A DNA stretch of 64,000 nucleotides from Sycon ciliatum (GCF_964019385.1 NC_088646.1:17335554-17399553), one strand, 5' to 3'; positions 49,701 through 58,952 are shown, counted from the stretch's first letter. Notes: generated from the sequence alone by a model not told the origin. A program made the numbers and translations.

Positions 49701-49882
49701 GCAGAGCTCACGCTGTCCGGGACGTCACTCCAGTTATCAAACCCGTATCTGCTCGGCGGTCTCCCTTTGGTAGACCGCGAGCTCCGTCTACACTCAGCGC
49801 CTGGGACTTGCTCGTCGTCGCGCAGGACTTCTTGGATCTGGCTCTGAGATCCGGCTCGAATAGGACCACTATGGCTACTCAT
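43781..49882 (-). CDS. BEL/Pao Gag-Pol polyprotein
   Basis: A 2033-residue frame. A coiled-coil-like Glu/Ala/Arg stretch (about 75-130) and a low-complexity region precede a DUF1759-type Gag (about 375-545, LPKFSGKTSDYDRWKQNF). Cysteine knuckles follow (CPSCGKAHQLHRC and CALCFGLNHRAKTC, about 594-650). The protease site reads LLDPASSTSYV at about 727, keeping the Asp but not a DTG/DSG triad. Reverse transcriptase (about 1005-1180) has VRIVFDGAAR and LYVDDMLSS; RNase H starts at about 1323 (VHCFSDASDRAIAAAVYV). Integrase has an HHCC finger (HRCFHAVG to CVTCRK), then GVDYAGPF, VSDNGTNFT and HFGGVFES. The C-terminus (about 1935-2030) matches DUF5641, ending SIHHLVPI. The ATG at 49880-49882 lies 11 bases inside the 5' LTR; the next Met is at residue 82. 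Confidence 0.93.
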   Translation of the reverse strand: MSSHSGPIRAGSQSQIQEVLRDDEQVPGAECRRSSRSTKGRPPSRYGFDNWSDVPDSVSSAGHAPSKVSGTAASQASLRAEMLRVELEAARQIAELEEEAETRKLARETSLVQRELEVRRAEAESAAALRSGSGSKVSSRKSETGNAASSGRAILTAKSLAEHDKLAGPGRKFVLPPREHFRTMSDVGGVNGQRDHGKPRSLQGTFRTVNAPTQPEAVLGVAEDSPAQSSTCSVNAFGGPALGPVAQAFMRAPAQKSVTSTVLSVVPAKKSMASGAPVGRTTVSIQAASNAVPVQPAISSAAVQSRLPGSNKKAVSMLNATPPWHTPQKHTAVAKQQPPTPVAVQEHSKQVLNPQAESFMPYPPQLQTLHPASFSFHVKPLELPKFSGKTSDYDRWKQNFRRVVDEDPLTTEAYKLAQLRECLMHGTASDLVDGVLDGPGAYHTILRELDAWYGGDNRTVERQEKEILQWPKLKESDDNFTKFVLRLRTMLMNMEMCAVTPGRELYLSVTQKLPKSLLLRYMEKYDDADCDIYQLTQWLLRRVNTLRRADERLRSTEVTASAPAPARSWSKQSATKSERTFVATSKDAGADRSCPSCGKAHQLHRCPDFIKMEVRDRWKVIKSKPDVCALCFGLNHRAKTCTRQPCSKCSRTHHDMLHYNIRRSDSAADPSNAAIKANAASASSGGPAKIATTHCASHQPEIDSGESFMVVPVVFRHNGVSLQGNALLDPASSTSYVQQSVATALNVRGPKRQLVTSGVGGKQTAARREHVQIQVAALGDKTMNKLEAWVLPTVTVPLPAVNWNQHKSSWPHLSDIDFPSIKGSQIDALIGLNAIELHATLEERRAETARAPIARRTPLGWVCIGTGVDTTRAITATTPATNTVLTDGLTELVEKFWRDESAGTDNPLEETPSPDDRRAEELTSQSISCNGNRVTVRIPWVNDSGKPRVRSNRAQAEQRLRSLQRSLQSRPAVKQQYSDVMQKHIAKGYARRVDPDEIAKDGNDQWYLPHFPVVRSDKSSSKVRIVFDGAARWDGHSINDEMFTGPALQNDMTSVLIRFSLEPVALVGDVSEMFLQVKLAERDQRYHRFLWYDDNGQVQVYQFTRVLFGAKASPYLAGRAVKEVIKHHGDEYDSDVVQCLSKDLYVDDMLSSLPSTQRAIQAREQTQQLLAKGGFHMRKWLSNKAEVMNTIPEEDRSPDVVRDVDSDTSLPTVKTLGVSWNAEKDAFTFQHQMKDITTFTRRSVLRGLASIFDPRGLISPYVITAKVLLQDAWLLGQGWDDLLPKEQVVKWQGWFQGLPDLSNLEISRCFKDPQQPSEDASLSVHCFSDASDRAIAAAVYVRASYPDGTTRITLAMSKAKPAPVRRQTIPQLELRAAVLGVRVSHLVAESIGIPVSAHTFWTDSMNVLGWVQSHSRRYKVDIGNRISELQTSTRAHQWRHVPGKNNPADKGTRGLSAALLCRDAVWWSGPQFLRQQPDEWPQMKEVSTSSLPGQLKTALVAVVPPPSEILGRFSTWSRLVRVTAWCKRFVANCRQAVSDSKSTKGDAASDSQSSTPVRVPVQLGGTRSISVPVLSTDEVSVAERHWIATAQKDCHGTAYHRLQSRQPMLKSDPLAPLCPQFDSATESPLMTVGGRLQATKNMPSGVRHPVILPAKHRVTQLIIEQEDHRCFHAVGPQHLLANLRQRYWIVHGTSTVKAVRSNCVTCRKNRAEPASQMMGQIPDFRVAGSLKPFSRTGVDYAGPFLTKQGRGKTQAKRYLCLFTCLETRACHLEVSYGLSTESFLLAFERFTKRRGVPLEMVSDNGTNFTAAEQELREAVRAMDKEKIEKRLVSDGVRWRFNPPRAPHFGGVFESLIKMAKRGLTAVLGKADVTDEELVTAMCQVEGMMNSRPLTVVSADAADLQPLTPAHFLVGRLDPPMALEVKADEHPSSDPRKRWLYVQRLVADVWNRWRDEYVPLLNVRRKWQRQGRNVAVGDIMLCLTSNTPRGTWPMGRVTAVHPGADKLVRVVDIKIGDKIYRRSIHHLVPILDTE

Positions 49883-50339
49883 GCTGCCCTCTGTTGCCCC
49901 GGCATGCGTTCAACCAGATACAACAGCAACTCGTAACAGTATGAGACCAAGAACTTTCTCCTCTGAGATAAAACTGCAAGAACCAAAACTGTAAACTGCT
50001 TCCTACAGTTCAAAACTGACAACTAAAAAACTTCAAAGGCATGGAAGTATACATTCTAGAATGACGAAAGCGAGCGCAACCGCAGCCTGCGAGTATCCAC
50101 AGGACTGTGCACAAATGCAAAGACGAGTGAATATATTACGACTAGATAGCATGGAGACAGCACATGCATCAAACGATACGCTACTTGAATCTCAGACAAT
50201 GCAAAGGTTGAGACTGGCCTGCGGTAACAATAGTCAATACATCAGGCGCCAGCAGCATGCACTAGAATAAAAGAAATGAAACCTGAGTACAATGAAAGGT
50301 CATGCAAGATTCACCACAAGCTGGGAATATTCCAGAACA
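49872..50339 (-). repeat. BEL 5' LTR
   Basis: 468-bp LTR. TSD GTATG follows at 50340-50344. It contains the first 11 bases of the gag-pol reading frame. Confidence 0.92.
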
Positions 50340-50489
50340 GTATGTGCACACATTTGCAGTGTCCCAGGCGAAGGGTGGAGAAGAACTGGACTTGGCAATG
50401 CAGTGAGTGACCAGTAGTACATGTAGTACTGGCCTGGTTTCTATTATTTTACTAGGGGAGTCTCAAAAGGCTACTGCCTTTTTACTGGG

Positions 50490-51335
50490 AACCCTAGACC
50501 AGTTCGCTGATGATATTGCACTACACGACAGCAACTCTACCGCTGCAGACGTCTCCACTAGCCTCTCAGCAGCTGTAAGCAGGCTCTCCAGTTGGCTTGA
50601 CCGGAGGGGACTGATTCTGAACCCAACAAAGAGCAAGGTAGTCACAGTCCTGCCCCATCGGCAGATGGATGGCCAGGTCGAGGTTTTGTGCAATGGTACA
50701 GTTCTTCCGTCAGCCACCTCCGCTATGTATCTCAGCGTGATTATAGATGCCAAGCTGTCGTGGGATCCCCACGTTGAGATGATCATCACCAAGGCTGCCC
50801 ACAGGATTGGCGCTTTGTGGCCGTCCTGACGAGCACTGTCCGGTAAATCGCGACGCATGTTCGTTCAGGCGATGATCATGCCTGACTTCCTCTATGGGCC
50901 AAACGCATTCTTTGCCGGGCTACTTGGCCGCCAGTTAGATCGCCTGCGAACACTGCAGCACCGAGCTATACGGGCCACAGTGACGGGAACCCACCCCAAA
51001 CAGCCATCCAACCTCTGCTGACCAAGAACAGTCTATTCCGCTTCACGGAACTCGGCAAGCGCAAAGCTGCTCGTGTTCGTGTGGAGGCAAATCCGAGCAC
51101 GGATCAGCCCCTCCCTACCTACCCTCATCTCTCGTCCAACCGACAGAAGAACACGTCGCCAAAGAATCGGAGGGCTTCTCAGCCAGCAAAGCCTTACTCG
51201 CGCTGGAAAATCCCGGCCCCTGGTCGCAAGTGCTGTTTTGTGGAACCTTCTACCGGAAGATGTGCCGCTGCGGACCATCTCGTGGCTCCCTAAGTTTAAA
51301 CTGAATTGCCTGCCATATTGCTACGATGTATGACT
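50490..51335 (+). mobile_element. Decayed non-LTR retrotransposon fragment (RT C-terminal part)
   Basis: Frame pieces encode the reverse transcriptase palm FADDIALHDSN, then SWLDRRGLILNPTKSKVV, then after a stop at about 50827 MIMPDFLYGPNAFFAG and RLRTLQHRAIRATVTG, and in a further frame SAVLWNLLPEDVPLRTISWL near the end. Stops and at least one frameshift break the ORF, and everything upstream of the FADD box is missing. It differs from the fragment at 41590-42185. Clade not assigned. Confidence 0.75.
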
Positions 51336-54300
51336 ATAATGCATTCCTGCCTAATGCCTGGCCGACTATACCGTGATACTACTAGTAGTGTCTCGCCACC
51401 CATACTGTGATACCACTAGTGCCTTTATCGTAATTACTACGTCCTTACCCAATTAGAGTGCTAGTACATACGTACACAACGGTGATACACATTGCCTACT
51501 TTTATCCTTCCGCCGTTCTTCTTTTTTTTTTTTTTTTTTTTTTTTACGAGAAACCACGAACCTCGAGAACAGAATACTGCATGGTAGAGGTGGTTGCAGA
51601 CGCAACTGTGGTGGTGAAAACTGGAGCATCTCCGCCGACCTGAGGTCTCGGCTTCAGCGACACTTCAGAGCACCAAAAACTGGGGAGGAGTAGGCACAGG
51701 GGGAGGGGAGGGGGGGGGGGTACATTTATATAGAGGAAGGAAAAACGGAAAGATGATACATGTGAAAGAGGAAGAAAACTCTGCCGTTCTTCTGCCGTTC
51801 TTCTGCCGTTCTTCTGCCGTTCTTCTGCTCTTTTATCCTTCCCCTACTGAGTACTGACATGTAATGTCACCCCCCCCCCCCCTTCGCTATCATAATTATT
51901 ATTATTATTGGGCAACGATCCCATTTGCGAAGTAAAATAAAGAATACATACATACATACATACATACATACATACATACATACATACATACATACATACA
52001 TACATACATACATACCAGTGAACTCGACTGGACACTGCAGTGGGTGGCCAGTGACGACCGTGAAACCGAACTGGTGCGGATACTCCGTACTGTAACAATT
52101 ATCTACAATATCATGAAGATGAAATGTTTCTACAAATTGTGCGGCGACACACAATTATTCTTTATCAGAAAGCAATCGCTCAGTCCATGGCGCGGAAGAC
52201 GGTAAGCCTACGATACTTTTGCTCATGTTCACACGATCGTGTACCTCACCTTTGCGGAAGATAGAGCGCAACTTCTCGAACATGCCTAACGGGACTGCTC
52301 CTTGCGAGGCACGCTTGCCAAAATGACATCCATAGACCAGGCAACGCTTTGGCCGCAAGAAGAAACTCAGCGAGTAGGGTCTGCTCCAGTGGGTAGGCAA
52401 TAGCTCGCAACAACGCCTTTTCCGCTTACGGCTTGGTGCAATAGCGCCTTCTCCGGCTCAAACTCGATCAATCCATGTATAATGAAGACGCTGAGATCTT
52501 GATAGCTTGACTGCGGAGCGTTCGTTCGTTGACTCAGCGATTCGGAGGACTGAGGGCTCTTTGCCGAAAAGAGCATGGAATCGTAGAAAGAGAGAGAGGG
52601 CCAGTTACTCTAGTGCATGAGTGATTCCGCCCAACATGCCCACACGCGACGTACACACGAGCTTGCTTGTACTTGTAGATCTACCATGTTGTGGAAGTCG
52701 TGCAGGTCCTGGCCTCGTTTCAGCGTAGATCTACCAGTAGTCTGTAGATCTACTACAAAGTAGTAGATTCTACTCACAGTCACATTCACAACTGATACCA
52801 CTTACCAGGGCCATAGTCACGACTGTGCTGTGCTAGTATATAGCTATAGTATACTGCCATTACTGGTACCTATCGCCTAGCGCCTACGCGCTTTCGCTAT
52901 GACTTATGTGAGTATGACCATGGTGACGAGTTTTGATCTTGGACTTGGACAAGTAGTTGGAGTTGGACTCTTGCAGTCTTGCCTCTTGCAGTCTAGTCTT
53001 GGCATGCAGTCTTGCATCACTCGTGTCGACATGTCGCGTCTAGTCGTATCGATCTGCCCCGCTTGTGGCGGCGGTCATGAGGAGCATAGCACTGGACAGA
53101 AAGAAAGACATGCCTCATGCGGCGGCCCTTGTGCGTCCGACTCTACCAGTGCAGTGCAGTCTATCCATGGTTCTACACCGCAGATGCACCGAGAATCGCT
53201 ACACGGCGCCGTACCCGAGAGACCGTTTCCGTATTTCATTGGCCAGGACCAGGAAGTCGGGCTTTTACGACTCCCTGGCCAGAACGGGGTGGATGGGCCA
53301 TGTCCCTGGCATTAGCGGTATGGCTATGACTAGTATGAGGCTGTTCTCGTTTGGAAATGTGGCCTTGGCCTTGGGCGTCGGCGGAATGATCCTTTCCTAT
53401 CGCCATGATCACAGCTTGAGCTACAGCCTTCGCGATCACCTTTGGGGTAGTTTGGCTTTAGCCATGCCATGTGCACAAATGTCCACGCCAAAGTTTCCGT
53501 CAGCTATAGACTTAACTAATAGTACTTGTACCGGTACATGTACCTTGCACAGCCAGCCCGGCCTGGACCACTTTCACTCTCAGTCTCCGCACGACCACTA
53601 ATTTCCAAGTAGATTCCTCGTTTGCAAACCAAATACCCTACATTGTACGCTCACTCACGATAGACTACTGTGACTAATTCAGTAATACCGGTACAGTCAT
53701 GTACATGTACCTTGTGAATGTGATGCTATCATATCCGGCATACGTTTCTTTGGCTCTAGATGCTTGTATTTCACTTGATGAGAATGCCCGGAAACAGGTT
53801 TTGTGAAATTTTCTTGAGTCCTCGCGTCCGAGGATAGTGGTAAAAGAGTGTTTAGAACGCGGACGTTTTCTTGATATGTATGTACATGTACGTGTATTAT
53901 AAGTCTACATGTATAATAGACTTCTTCTTCTTCTTATAGTATTCTACATTTTACATCGTGCAGCCCGTGTTCCTGTTAGGGAGGAGAAAAGTAGTTGCAG
54001 AGTCAGAGTGCCGAATACCCCGGTACATGTAGCATGAGGTCTACGCACAGATCGTGCAGCAAAAAGAGGCATGACTGCCGCCTGAGTCTTCCGTTTGATT
54101 CTGTTAGTGCAACAGAAGAAAAGAATGCCATCATGGTCTATGTATCTGTACTTGAGGATCTTGACGAAACATTTCAACTGTTATTGAGGTTAACTGCCAA
54201 ATAACGTTTAGATTCTCTGTACCAAGCGCGAACTGATGCCGCATGGTGATGAGGAGAGGAGACAGTATGGACTTGAAAGATTTGACACAACTTCTTGTAC

Positions 54301-54510
54301 TTGTAGCTAGAAATAGTTCCTAGAAATAGAGCGCGTGATATTCCGCGTGTTGAGCGTCATTAATTTGTACTATTCACGCAGGCCATGTACAGTGTACTAG
54401 TATACAATGTACACGAGAGCTGCCTGTGGAGTCGTCAAAATAATAATTCTTTGAAGTACTAGTAATTATTGTGGGTTCGACCGTTGTAGATAGTGGATGA
54501 CAGCTACACC
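51336..54510. other. Repeat-rich intergenic region
   Basis: No confident gene. It contains a T tract near 51519, four TCTGCCGTTCT repeats at about 51780-51827, a C tract near 51871, the (TACA)n microsatellite at 51946-52014, clustered GTAGATCTAC palindromes at 52670-52760 and a GGGAGTCG hairpin near 53255. On the minus strand 52249-52576 an ATG frame of 69 codons (MLFSAKSPQSSESLSQ) overlaps a second frame ending at an AAAG|GTGAGG donor. Their composition is gene-like, but three frames compete and I recognise no family. Confidence 0.45.
51946..52014. repeat. (TACA)n microsatellite
   Basis: About 17 uninterrupted ATAC/TACA tetranucleotides. Confidence 0.95.
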
Positions 54511-54640
54511 ATACACGTAGCTCAGTGGATAGAGCATCGCTGACCTCAAGTGAAGACTGAAGGTCCCTGGTTCAAGTCCTGGTCGTGACATGTCGACAGT
54601 CAACTTTTTTCTTCAGACTTTCCCTATTACATTCCCTCAA
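54511..54640 (+). mobile_element. tRNA-derived SINE (tRNA-like head 54511-54590)
   Basis: A box TAGCTCAGTGGATAGAGC gives a good 4-bp D stem, and B box GGTTCAAGTCC gives a T stem with one mismatch. A 5-bp anticodon stem can form, but its loop GACCTCA lacks the invariant U33, the variable region is about 12 bases and the acceptor stem is poor. The tail GACAGTCAACTTTTTTCTTC matches the copy at 40945-41062. A SINE is therefore more likely than a working tRNA gene. Confidence 0.6.
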
Positions 54641-56694
54641 CTACAGCTGTACTATGAATACTGGATAGTTTTGAAAACGTGCATGATATGGGTTTGCCAA
54701 AATTCAGTTCTTCTATCCCGGCTCAGCTACTGATGATGGCAATCCGGCATCCGGGTATTCTGGTCACGCTACGACGCAGGATGCCACAGTGGAATTCACG
54801 TGTCGCACGGTTTGACTCGTGGCGCAGCGCTGCACATAATAATTATAGTCATTGTACGAGTACTCGTGCAGCGAATCCGCTGACTCACGCTGCATACACA
54901 TGAGCATACTAAAACTGTTAGATTACTGACAGCATGAACATACTAGTACACATAAGCGGTTCCGCTCAGTCCGCTGGCTCGCCCAACTATTCGCGTGATC
55001 ATGGTGATAGTGTAAGAAATTGCCTAAGGAAATGCTCGTTCTCGCGGAGTCGCATCATGCCCAAACTTGGCCCAAGACTACAAGAGAACGATGAGAAACG
55101 CATGTACAATCATGACCGATGACGATGTTAGTAAGAGGCTCCTAACTACATGTACAATGTACCTAAGTAAAGCTATTTAAGTCTTATTACTCGTGTACTC
55201 AACTGAACACAAAGAAGCCAGCATCATTGGCGCGAGAGATTCCATACCGCGGCTCGTCTGGACGATTTGTACTGCTTGTACAGACTACAGTCCTCACTGT
55301 AGATCTACATGACACGTGTAATCATGGTTAGCCCCATCCCTCACACAAACAAGTCAACAAAGAGGCATCTTTGGATTGAGGAGTGCTGGTTTCGAATCAA
55401 CTGGTTTGAAGCTCAAAGTAGAGCTGCTGTTAGCTCAGAGCAGAGCTGCAGTTAGCTCATAGCAGAGCTGGTGTTAGCTCAGAGCAGAGCTGGTGTTAGC
55501 TCAAAGTAGAGCGGCTGTTAGTGTTAGCTCAAAGTAGAGCTGCGGTTAGCTCAAAGTAGAGCTGCGGTTAGCTCAAAGTAGAGCTGCTGTTAGCTCAAAG
55601 TAGAGCTGCGATTAGCTCAAAGTAGAGCTGCTGTTAGCTCAAAGTAGAGCTGCTGTTAGCTCAAAGTAGAGCTGCTGTTAGCTCAAAGTAGAGCTGCTGT
55701 TAGCTCAAAGTAGAGCTGCGATTAGCTCAAAGTAGAGCTGCTGTTAGCTCAAAGTAGAGCTGCTGTTAGCTCAAAGTAGAGCTGCTGTTAGCTCAAAGTA
55801 GAGCTGCTTTTAGCTCAAGGTAGAGCTGCGGTTAGCTCAAAGTAGAGCTGCTGTTAGCTCAAAGTAGAGCTACTGTTAGCTCAACGTAGAGCTGCAATGC
55901 TAAATGGATGTAATATTATTTATAGCGCAAGGCAGAGCCGCAGCAAATAGCTAGATAACACCAGTTCAGTTGTGAGAGTGGACCCGATTAGTGGGTACGA
56001 TAATTATAATGGTGGTGTGAATAAGTTGGATAGGGAGGGATGGTGGGAAAAGAAACACTGCTGAAGCACGACTCCGTTGTCTGGAAGAGCACAACAGGGC
56101 AAGCAAGATTTGTTTTTTCTTTTCAGCAAAACGGGCTGGTGCCATTTGTGATTACGCAGCAAAACAAAGCGCATGACGTCAGTCTTGAATGCAGTACAAA
56201 GCAATGCAGTGCATGCCGTGTACATGTGTGCGCTAGTTCAGATTGTTGCTAACAAGTACTAGCACAGCTAGTACACCATAATGATGTAGCTGCGCGCTGT
56301 CTTCTCAAACCTTTCTATTCGCTCCCATGTCACTGGACAGTTCTGTCCGTTTGGTTTTAGCGAATTCGAATAAAGAAAACAACAAGTGAACAACAATACA
56401 ACAACATTCTTGGCTGCTCGCTTCTTGACTCAAGCCAAGACTCGATAAACTCACGCATTCGCTATGCATAATTATGCGCATGGTCACCATGGTCACGCGA
56501 CCGCCCTAGTGCTCATCGTTGTTAATTAACATGTTTTTTGTATGGGGCTTGCAGAATGTAGCCTTTTTGTCGGCTACAAAAAAATATTGTAGATTGTGCT
56601 CGGCCTACTCGGCACTACTAGTCTAGTGCAACGACACTAACGTCTCTCATCAAATCGGTTTGACTAGATACTTTCTTGGAAATAATTATAGAGT
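54641..56694. other. Intergenic region upstream of the CtBP-like gene
   Basis: No supported gene. The main feature is the 22-bp minisatellite at 55425-55895. The reverse complement of the AGCGGAACCGCT words from 42.7 kb occurs at 54953-54970. The promoter of the CtBP-like gene should lie near 56500-56690; no TATA box is evident. Confidence 0.5.
55425..55895. repeat. 22-bp minisatellite 1
   Basis: About 21 head-to-tail copies of GTTAGCTCAAAGTAGAGCTG plus two bases. Variation is confined mostly to a CTG/CGG/CGA position and to AAAG against CAGAG at the left edge. Units contain AGAGCT and TTAGCTC words that can pair. There are no spacers, so it is not a CRISPR array. Confidence 0.93.
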
Positions 56695-57729
56695 ATGTCG
56701 GGGCCTGGCGAGCTGCCGCTGTCGATTGTAATCTGCGATGATGCAGACCCAGTGGCTGTGGCCACGCTATCCGGAGTTAGTAGACTTGTAGCGGTGGACG
56801 CTGAGCGCCTTTCAGAAATCCCTGGAATGGATCCTGTTGTTCTACTTGTGTGGCATACTGTCAGTATTGATGCTGAATATCTGAGCAGATTCAAGTGCCT
56901 ACGTGTAATAATTCGTATGGGTGTTGGCTATGACAATGTGGATATTGAAGCTGCTGGTAAATTGGGCATTGCTGTAAGTAACATACCAAACTATGGCACG
57001 GAAGAGGTTGCCGACGCAGCCATGAGTCACATTCTAAACCTCTACCGCAGAACCCTGGAGATGGAGAAATGGACGCATAAGAACCACCCCCTGATCAATG
57101 CAGTGCAGACATCTGCAGTGGCACAGGGCGTCACTCGAGTCCGCGGCCAGAAGCTGGGACTGGTCGGGCTAGGAAGAATCGGCGTGGCTGTGTGCAACAG
57201 GGCAAAGCCGTTCGGCTTTGATATGTCTTTCTATGACCCGTGCCTACCCGCAGGCGTGGAGAAATCCCATGGGATACGACGACATTATGACTTTGATGAA
57301 CTGCTGGCAGAGAGCGATATTGTCTCGTTTCACTGCAATCTTACGGCCGCTAACAAGCACATGTTGAACTCCCAGTCCATTGCAAAGATGAAGAATGGAG
57401 CGCGACTTGTCAACACGGCACGTGGTGGCCTGATTGACGAGACTGCACTGGTGGCTGCGCTAGAACAGGGAAAATTTGCCAGCGTGGCTCTGGACGTACA
57501 CGAGGAGGAGCCGTATGTGCGCGATCAGTCGGCATTGGCCAAGTTTACGAACGTGTACTGCCTGCCTCACCTGGCTTGGTTCAGCGAACAAAGTCTTGCG
57601 GAGATATGGCAGATTGCGGTGGAGGAAATCTGCAGGGCACTTAAGAAGAACGCAACATGCACAGACCTGAGACTGTGCTTGAACCGAGACGTGATGTGTC
57701 CTGAGGCAGCCAGGAGAGTCTGGTCCTGA
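56695..57729 (+). CDS. CtBP-like NAD-dependent 2-hydroxyacid dehydrogenase / corepressor
   Basis: A 344-residue protein of the D-isomer-specific 2-hydroxyacid dehydrogenase fold, closest to C-terminal-binding proteins, which are NAD(H)-sensing nuclear corepressors. The landmarks occur in family order: LYRRTLEMEKW, the nucleotide-binding GLVGLGRIG (GxGxxG, about 158-163), FYDPCLPAGVE, VNTARGGLIDE (catalytic Arg243), ALDVHEEEP (Glu272) and PHLAWFSEQ (catalytic His292; Trp295 matches the Trp typical of CtBPs rather than general dehydrogenases). Relative to vertebrate CtBP it has a similar N-terminus but lacks most of the long disordered tail, ending just past the dehydrogenase core. The frame is uninterrupted from ATG to TGA; the absence of introns is odd beside its neighbours. 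A corepressor role is inferred from family. Confidence 0.93.
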   Translation: MSGPGELPLSIVICDDADPVAVATLSGVSRLVAVDAERLSEIPGMDPVVLLVWHTVSIDAEYLSRFKCLRVIIRMGVGYDNVDIEAAGKLGIAVSNIPNYGTEEVADAAMSHILNLYRRTLEMEKWTHKNHPLINAVQTSAVAQGVTRVRGQKLGLVGLGRIGVAVCNRAKPFGFDMSFYDPCLPAGVEKSHGIRRHYDFDELLAESDIVSFHCNLTAANKHMLNSQSIAKMKNGARLVNTARGGLIDETALVAALEQGKFASVALDVHEEEPYVRDQSALAKFTNVYCLPHLAWFSEQSLAEIWQIAVEEICRALKKNATCTDLRLCLNRDVMCPEAARRVWS

Positions 57730-58534
57730 GCTAATCAGCCAACACACTAACACTAACAGTAACATTACACTGCTCAGTCATCTGGTCCTGCTTGACTGAT
57801 CGCAGCTTGCCTTGAAAATAAGCTATCCATGACGGCTCGGCTCGCGTGGCCCTGGCTATCTATGATGCAATAAGAATTTTAGGATATCGTGGATATTTTG
57901 CGGAACATTATTAGAGCGATGAATAGTATTAGTGAGGTGGACATTGAATATTGAAGTATCAAAATTATAAAGAATTCCGTCGCACTCGCTGACTGTATAC
58001 GATGTGGTTACGTTGGTGGACAGTTAGTCATAATAAACTCGTATTATTTTTGTCCTTCTGAGTTCTCCTTTTAAGGAATGAAGAATTTTCTTATTAACTT
58101 TCATGAGACACTCATCAGGGAAGCGATTTCAATATTGCAATAGCTAGGCAGGCTATTCATTTGCAGAACAATCAGTTCCAAAGGAATGCCCAGGTGTCCG
58201 TTTTTTTGCACACTAGCCAGTGATTAATGACAGTTGGTATAGCCTATAGGTATAATTCGACATCTCGTTGTTGATACATGTGGAATAGGTCACTTATGGT
58301 CAGCTTTGGAGGAGGATGTAACTCGACTAATGCACGCACATGCATTTTTTAAACCATTGTACTATGCAGTCTTCGAAAGTTTTTAAACTTACAATAATTA
58401 AATTTTAGAATCTGTTATCCGTAAAATGTCCTTGTCAACTACCGATCTCTTTGGAATGATTGGTATAAAGTTTCTGAATGGCTGTAAATGGCCAGTTGTG
58501 CCATAGTGGAAGCAACAATCACACACTACCCTTC

Positions 58535-58570
<36 letters not shown>

Positions 58571-58952
58571 GTGCCCATTCAGGATGCAACGAAGCATTCC
58601 GTAATGATGGACAAATTGAAGAAAAAGTATACGCAGCGTGTCATGCCACGGCAACATTGGTAAGCACTTTTGAATGAAGGAGAAAAACAGGTCAGATACA
58701 TGCCCAAAACAATCATGTCCTACAGAGTGTTGTGAAATGATCAGTCGTTGTGAGATAGCTTATGAAAACCTGCACCAAGATATCGTCATCGTATTTCTCT
58801 ACAGCATTAATCAAGAGATGCAGAGTCTGCAATGCTAGCCCATTACAGTTGCTAGCAAGCAGTACAGTGGAGAAGGGCAAAGCAAGCAGTGAAACTATAC
58901 AGCGGTATGCATGCAGGTGAAGGGAGCGAACTCGGCATGGCGCGGTTAGCAC
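57730..58952. other. Intergenic region 3' of the CtBP-like gene
   Basis: No gene seen. Contents are a half copy of hairpin family B at 57975-58073 and a short (CA)n run at 58539-58568. AT-rich elsewhere. Confidence 0.5.
57975..58073. mobile_element. Half copy of hairpin family B
   Basis: Matches the right arm of 41211-41430 (CACTCGCTGACTGTATA, then GTGGTTACGTTGGTGGACAG, then TTTTGTCCTTCT). The left arm is absent. Confidence 0.65.

Larger units (their letters stand above)
43149..50339 (-). mobile_element. Complete BEL/Pao LTR retrotransposon
   Basis: A 7.2-kb element on the minus strand. LTRs are 470 bp (43149-43618) and 468 bp (49872-50339); on the element strand they begin TGTTCTGGAATATT and end GAGTAGCCA. 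The only difference I saw is a 2-base AG indel (GAGAGCGC against GAGCGC). The 5-bp duplication GTATG lies at 43144-43148 and 50340-50344. A purine tract AAGGGGGATA precedes the 3' LTR. A primer-site-like TGGTCCTATTCGAGCC starts three bases after the 5' LTR. The single ORF is intact, so the insertion is recent. Confidence 0.95.

Noticed and set aside
52155-52576. Minus-strand gene with one frameshift
   Set aside because: Three frames look plausible over the same segment, no family is recognised, and the only firm signal is one donor site.
54511-54590. Functional tRNA gene
   Set aside because: Poor acceptor stem, no U33 and a shared downstream tail with another copy point to a SINE.
55425-55895. 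CRISPR-like array
   Set aside because: Units are contiguous with no spacers, and the context is animal DNA; it is a minisatellite. The same applies to 59695-59990.
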